From assembly GCA_964568675.1 (NCBI GenBank), contig CAZMQV010000095.1, positions 1 through 9,452 of the forward strand: DNA of 9,452 nt. Reading direction: 5' to 3'. Of the stretch, positions 7,261 through 9,452 are shown in pieces. A program made the translations under genes and the position numbers. The stretch's first letter is position 1; every line of letters starts with the position of its first letter. The stretch is from UPXZ01 sp964568675 (lineage in GTDB: Bacteria > Bacteroidota > Bacteroidia > Bacteroidales > Paludibacteraceae). Under the pieces are notes generated by a model. The model did no database searches, was not told where the DNA came from, and was given only the letters and a program-made list of their open reading frames with translations.

Positions 7261-9093
7261 ATGAAAAAAAACATTGTAATTCTGACAGGATTTTTGCTTT
7301 TGTTCAGTATTATAACAAATGCAGCCAATACCAATCCCCCCGAATGGGCAAAAAATGTAATCTGGTATCAGATTTTTGTGGAACGTTTCAACAATGGCGA
7401 TCCCACCAACGACCCTACTGCGGAAACAACTACAGTGGAAAACATGAAAATTGTTCCGCCGGAAGGTTGGCAGGTCTCTAGATGGACCAGCAACTGGTTT
7501 GAGCGTCAACCGTGGGAGAGAGATTCTACGCAAGGTTTCAATTCAGTGATTCAATCGCGCAGATACGGCGGTGACCTACAGGGCGTAATGGATAAGCTGG
7601 ATTACCTTGAAGAGCTGGGAGTGACGGCAGTTTACTTTAATCCAATCAACGATGCGCCTTCGCTTCATAAGTACGATGCCCGCAATTACCACCACATAGA
7701 TGTGAATTTCGGGCCGGATCCGGAAGGTGATATAAAGATAATTGCTTCCGAAGATCCAAATGATCCTGCTACCTGGAAATGGACTTCTGCTGATAAATTG
7801 TTTCTGAAATTAGTGGAAGAATTTCACAAACGAGGCATCCGCGTTATTGTTGATTATTCCTGGAACCACACCGGAACAAATTTTTGGGCTTGGCAGGATA
7901 TCCTGAAAAATCAAGATAAATCAATTTACAAAGATTGGTACGAAATTACTGCTTTTGATAATCCGGCAACGCCAGAAAATGAATTCAAATACAACGGCTG
8001 GGGTGGATACGGCTACCTTCCGGAACTCAAAAAAGTCAATCTCACTACTGAACGGATTCACGGACTGCCCTACGAAGGAAATATCCACGAAGGCCCTAAA
8101 AAACATATTTTTGACGTTACGAAACGTTGGCTGGCTCCCGATGGCGATGTTTCCAAAGGAATTGACGGCTACCGGCTGGATGTGGCTGAACAGATTGGCA
8201 TGGGATTTTGGCGTGATTACCGTACCTACGTGAAAAGCATCAATCCAGATGCGTACCTGCTTGGTGAAATCTGGTGGGAAAAATGGCCTCTGAAACTGAT
8301 GGATCCGGCGCCGTATATGAAAGGCGATGTCTTTGATGCTGTGATGTTTTATCAAGTTTACAAGCCGGCACGCGATTTCTTCAATAATACTGAATCGGAA
8401 ATAAATGCATCGCAATTGCGTGATTCGCTGGAATTGCAATGGAATAACATCCCCGGAACGAACGAATACGCTATGATGAATGTGGCCGCTTCGCACGATG
8501 CTCCACGACTGCTGACTGATTTTTACAATAAAAACCGCTATAAATTCAAAGCCAATCCGGAAGAAGACGGAACTTATAAAACCGGAAAGCCCGACAAAGA
8601 AGCATACGAAAGATTGAATTTGTATCTCGTCCATACGTTCACTTCATTGGGTTCGCCACACATCTGGAACGGCGATGAAATGGGCATGTGGGGAGCTGAC
8701 GATCCAAACTGCCGCAAGCCGCTGATGTGGGAAGAAATGAAGTTTGAGAATGAATACCGGAATAATTTCCAGGCCGGCAAAAAAGAATTTGACAAAATCA
8801 AGTTCAATAAAAAGCAGTTTAGGTTTTACAAAAAGTTGATTAAGCTTCGGAAGGAAAATCCAGTGCTTGCATTGGGCGAATTTAAGTTTTTAGTCACAGA
8901 AGGCAAAAAACTTGCCTATTCAAGAACAGATGGAAAAGATGAAATAATCGTAATTTTCAACCTGGAAAACTCAAAAGAAGAATTCTCAATTCCCGAAGGC
9001 AAATACAAAGACCTGCTGACTGGTAAAAAATACCGAAAATCAACGCTGAAACTCAAACCAATGAAAGCGTTGGTTCTTAAAAAGATCATTTGA
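7261..9093 (+). CDS. Secreted GH13 alpha-amylase/neopullulanase-type glycoside hydrolase
   Basis: This is a GH13 family enzyme of 610 residues that hydrolyses alpha-glucosidic bonds in starch-derived glucans. The ATG at 7261 gives a clean signal peptide (MKKNIVILTG, hydrophobic core, likely cleavage after TNA at residue 21). The frame stays open back to 7159, but that stretch contains a terminator-like hairpin and would bury the signal. No Cys follows the signal, so the enzyme is probably periplasmic. The barrel begins at once with NVIWYQIFVERFNNGDP (32-48). All key regions are intact: DYSWNH (198-203), LPELKKVN (253-260), GYRLDVAE with nucleophile Asp307 and Arg305, LLGEIWWE with acid/base Glu336, and SHD with Asp413. 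A small beta-sandwich C domain follows (about 535-610). There is no N-terminal CBM and no CBM58-sized insertion, so it is closer in size and plan to SusA (about 617 aa) than to SusG (about 692 aa). The subfamily and exact specificity (alpha-1,4 or pullulan/cyclodextrin) cannot be settled here. Confidence 0.94.
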   Translation: MKKNIVILTGFLLLFSIITNAANTNPPEWAKNVIWYQIFVERFNNGDPTNDPTAETTTVENMKIVPPEGWQVSRWTSNWFERQPWERDSTQGFNSVIQSRRYGGDLQGVMDKLDYLEELGVTAVYFNPINDAPSLHKYDARNYHHIDVNFGPDPEGDIKIIASEDPNDPATWKWTSADKLFLKLVEEFHKRGIRVIVDYSWNHTGTNFWAWQDILKNQDKSIYKDWYEITAFDNPATPENEFKYNGWGGYGYLPELKKVNLTTERIHGLPYEGNIHEGPKKHIFDVTKRWLAPDGDVSKGIDGYRLDVAEQIGMGFWRDYRTYVKSINPDAYLLGEIWWEKWPLKLMDPAPYMKGDVFDAVMFYQVYKPARDFFNNTESEINASQLRDSLELQWNNIPGTNEYAMMNVAASHDAPRLLTDFYNKNRYKFKANPEEDGTYKTGKPDKEAYERLNLYLVHTFTSLGSPHIWNGDEMGMWGADDPNCRKPLMWEEMKFENEYRNNFQAGKKEFDKIKFNKKQFRFYKKLIKLRKENPVLALGEFKFLVTEGKKLAYSRTDGKDEIIVIFNLENSKEEFSIPEGKYKDLLTGKKYRKSTLKLKPMKALVLKKII

Positions 9094-9110
9094 TTCACGG
9101 GTAAGAAATG

Positions 9111-9146
9111 AAAATCTCTGTCTGGACTCGGACAGAGATTTTTTTT
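9111..9146 (+). terminator. Strong rho-independent terminator after the GH13 gene
   Basis: The arms AAAATCTCTGTC (9111-9122) and GACAGAGATTTT (9131-9142) form a perfect 12-bp stem. A G-C and a wobble pair can extend it inward, leaving a 4-nt GACT loop. Eight Ts (9139-9146) form the U-tract. It begins 17 nt after the amylase stop and is the best terminator in the window, so it probably ends the operon. Confidence 0.88.
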
Positions 9147-9399
9147 ATTGCTTACAAAACTCCAATTATATGGAGAATAATTGTAGTCCGATTAAATTTG
9201 TCCGTAGGACATATAAATCAATAGATTGAGATTATCGTCTGATTTTTTCCCGTAGGGAATATATATCCCTTACAGGGAATATTGGTCAAATTCAATATAT
9301 TTCTATTGAGATTAATTTCCTACGTAAAATTAAAGAGCTTTCAATCAAGTAATTAATTAATCTAATACTTTTATCAAACTCAAATTAATTTAAAAAAAC
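9147..9399. other. AT-rich non-coding intergenic region
   Basis: I see no credible gene here between the two terminators. The stretch is strongly AT-rich, with stops in every frame I inspected, and no tRNA or rRNA pattern is apparent. Its only structure is a group of short inverted repeats described separately, plus a small one at 9160-9175 (CTCCA and TGGAG with a 6-nt spacer). A sequence fitting the Bacteroidota -7 consensus (TAAATTTG, 9193-9200) lacks a partner -33 box at the expected distance. Confidence 0.6.
9200..9324. repeat. Cluster of short palindromes with CGTAGG cores
   Basis: Three compact palindromes have a GTA or TAC centre: GTCC-GTA-GGAC (9200-9210), TTCCC-GTA-GGGAA (9247-9259) and TCCCT-TAC-AGGGA (9266-9278). 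The CGTAGG core occurs directly at 9203-9208 and 9251-9256 and inverted (CCTACG) at 9319-9324. The 10-mer ATTGAGATTA occurs twice in the same direction, at 9225-9234 and 9305-9314, 80 nt apart. The layout suggests degenerate copies of an intergenic repeat unit. I recall CGTAGG-type palindromic intergenic repeats in Bacteroidota genomes but cannot name a family. Confidence 0.5.
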
Positions 9400-9435
9400 A
9401 AGAGGCTGTCTCATAAGGGCAGCTTCTTTTTTTTT
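9400..9435. terminator. Probable bidirectional terminator near the right edge
   Basis: The arms AAGAGGCTGTC (9400-9410) and GGCAGCTTCTT (9418-9428) pair over 11 bp including two wobbles, with a TCATAAG loop. Nine Ts (9427-9435) follow on the + strand. On the - strand the stem is followed by a T-rich run (complement of 9392-9398), so it could also end a convergent gene coming from the right. A TAA on the - strand (complement of 9437-9439) sits just before it, preceded by codons reading EIAA, compatible with such a gene but far too short to prove it. Confidence 0.65.
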
Positions 9436-9452
9436 CTTATGCTGCAATTTCA

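Noticed and set aside
7921..8634. 237-residue open frame on the - strand within the amylase gene
   Set aside because: It lies wholly opposite a GH13 gene with all catalytic motifs intact, and its translation shows no recognisable domain. It is a shadow of the real gene.
9193..9200. TAAATTTG matching the Bacteroidota -7 promoter element
   Set aside because: No TTTG-like -33 box lies about 20 nt upstream and no gene starts downstream within the window; such matches are common by chance in AT-rich DNA.

Overview
The window is most of a Sus-type starch/maltodextrin utilisation locus from a member of the Bacteroidota, probably Bacteroidales. Several features point there. An SusC/SusD pair is followed directly by two SusE/SusF-type surface lipoproteins and a GH13 amylase. 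The lipoprotein signals carry acidic residues just after the lipid-bearing cysteine. Gaps between genes are AT-rich with no strong Shine-Dalgarno, and the DNA is moderately AT-rich overall. Nothing in the sequence identifies the species.

Layout, all genes on the + strand: a susC-like TonB-dependent transporter missing its N-terminus (1-2897), a susD-like lipoprotein (2918-4501), a susE-like lipoprotein (4537-5682), a susF-like lipoprotein (5750-7180) and a secreted GH13 alpha-amylase/neopullulanase-type enzyme (7261-9093). Gaps are 20, 35, 67 and 80 nt. The first two hold no hairpin. The last two each hold a terminator-like hairpin ending only 16 and 25 nt before the next start codon. A strong intrinsic terminator follows the amylase (9111-9146) and probably ends the operon. 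The last 300 bases are non-coding and AT-rich, with a cluster of short palindromes around CGTAGG cores and a second, probably bidirectional, terminator at the right edge.

Expected joint function, from the Bacteroides thetaiotaomicron Sus paradigm: SusD, SusE and SusF hold alpha-glucan at the cell surface. SusC, capped by SusD, imports oligosaccharides using TonB energy. The GH13 enzyme then hydrolyses alpha-glucosidic bonds. Its type I-like signal peptide without a lipobox, and its lack of a SusG-type CBM58 insertion, suggest a periplasmic SusA-like role although it sits in the susG position. No surface amylase, SusB-like alpha-glucosidase or SusR-type regulator is visible; they may lie upstream or elsewhere.

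I see no clearly undescribed system. The points most worth checking are the two intra-operon hairpins, the mismatch between enzyme position and enzyme type, the palindromic repeat cluster, and a possible insertion-sequence end at the right margin.
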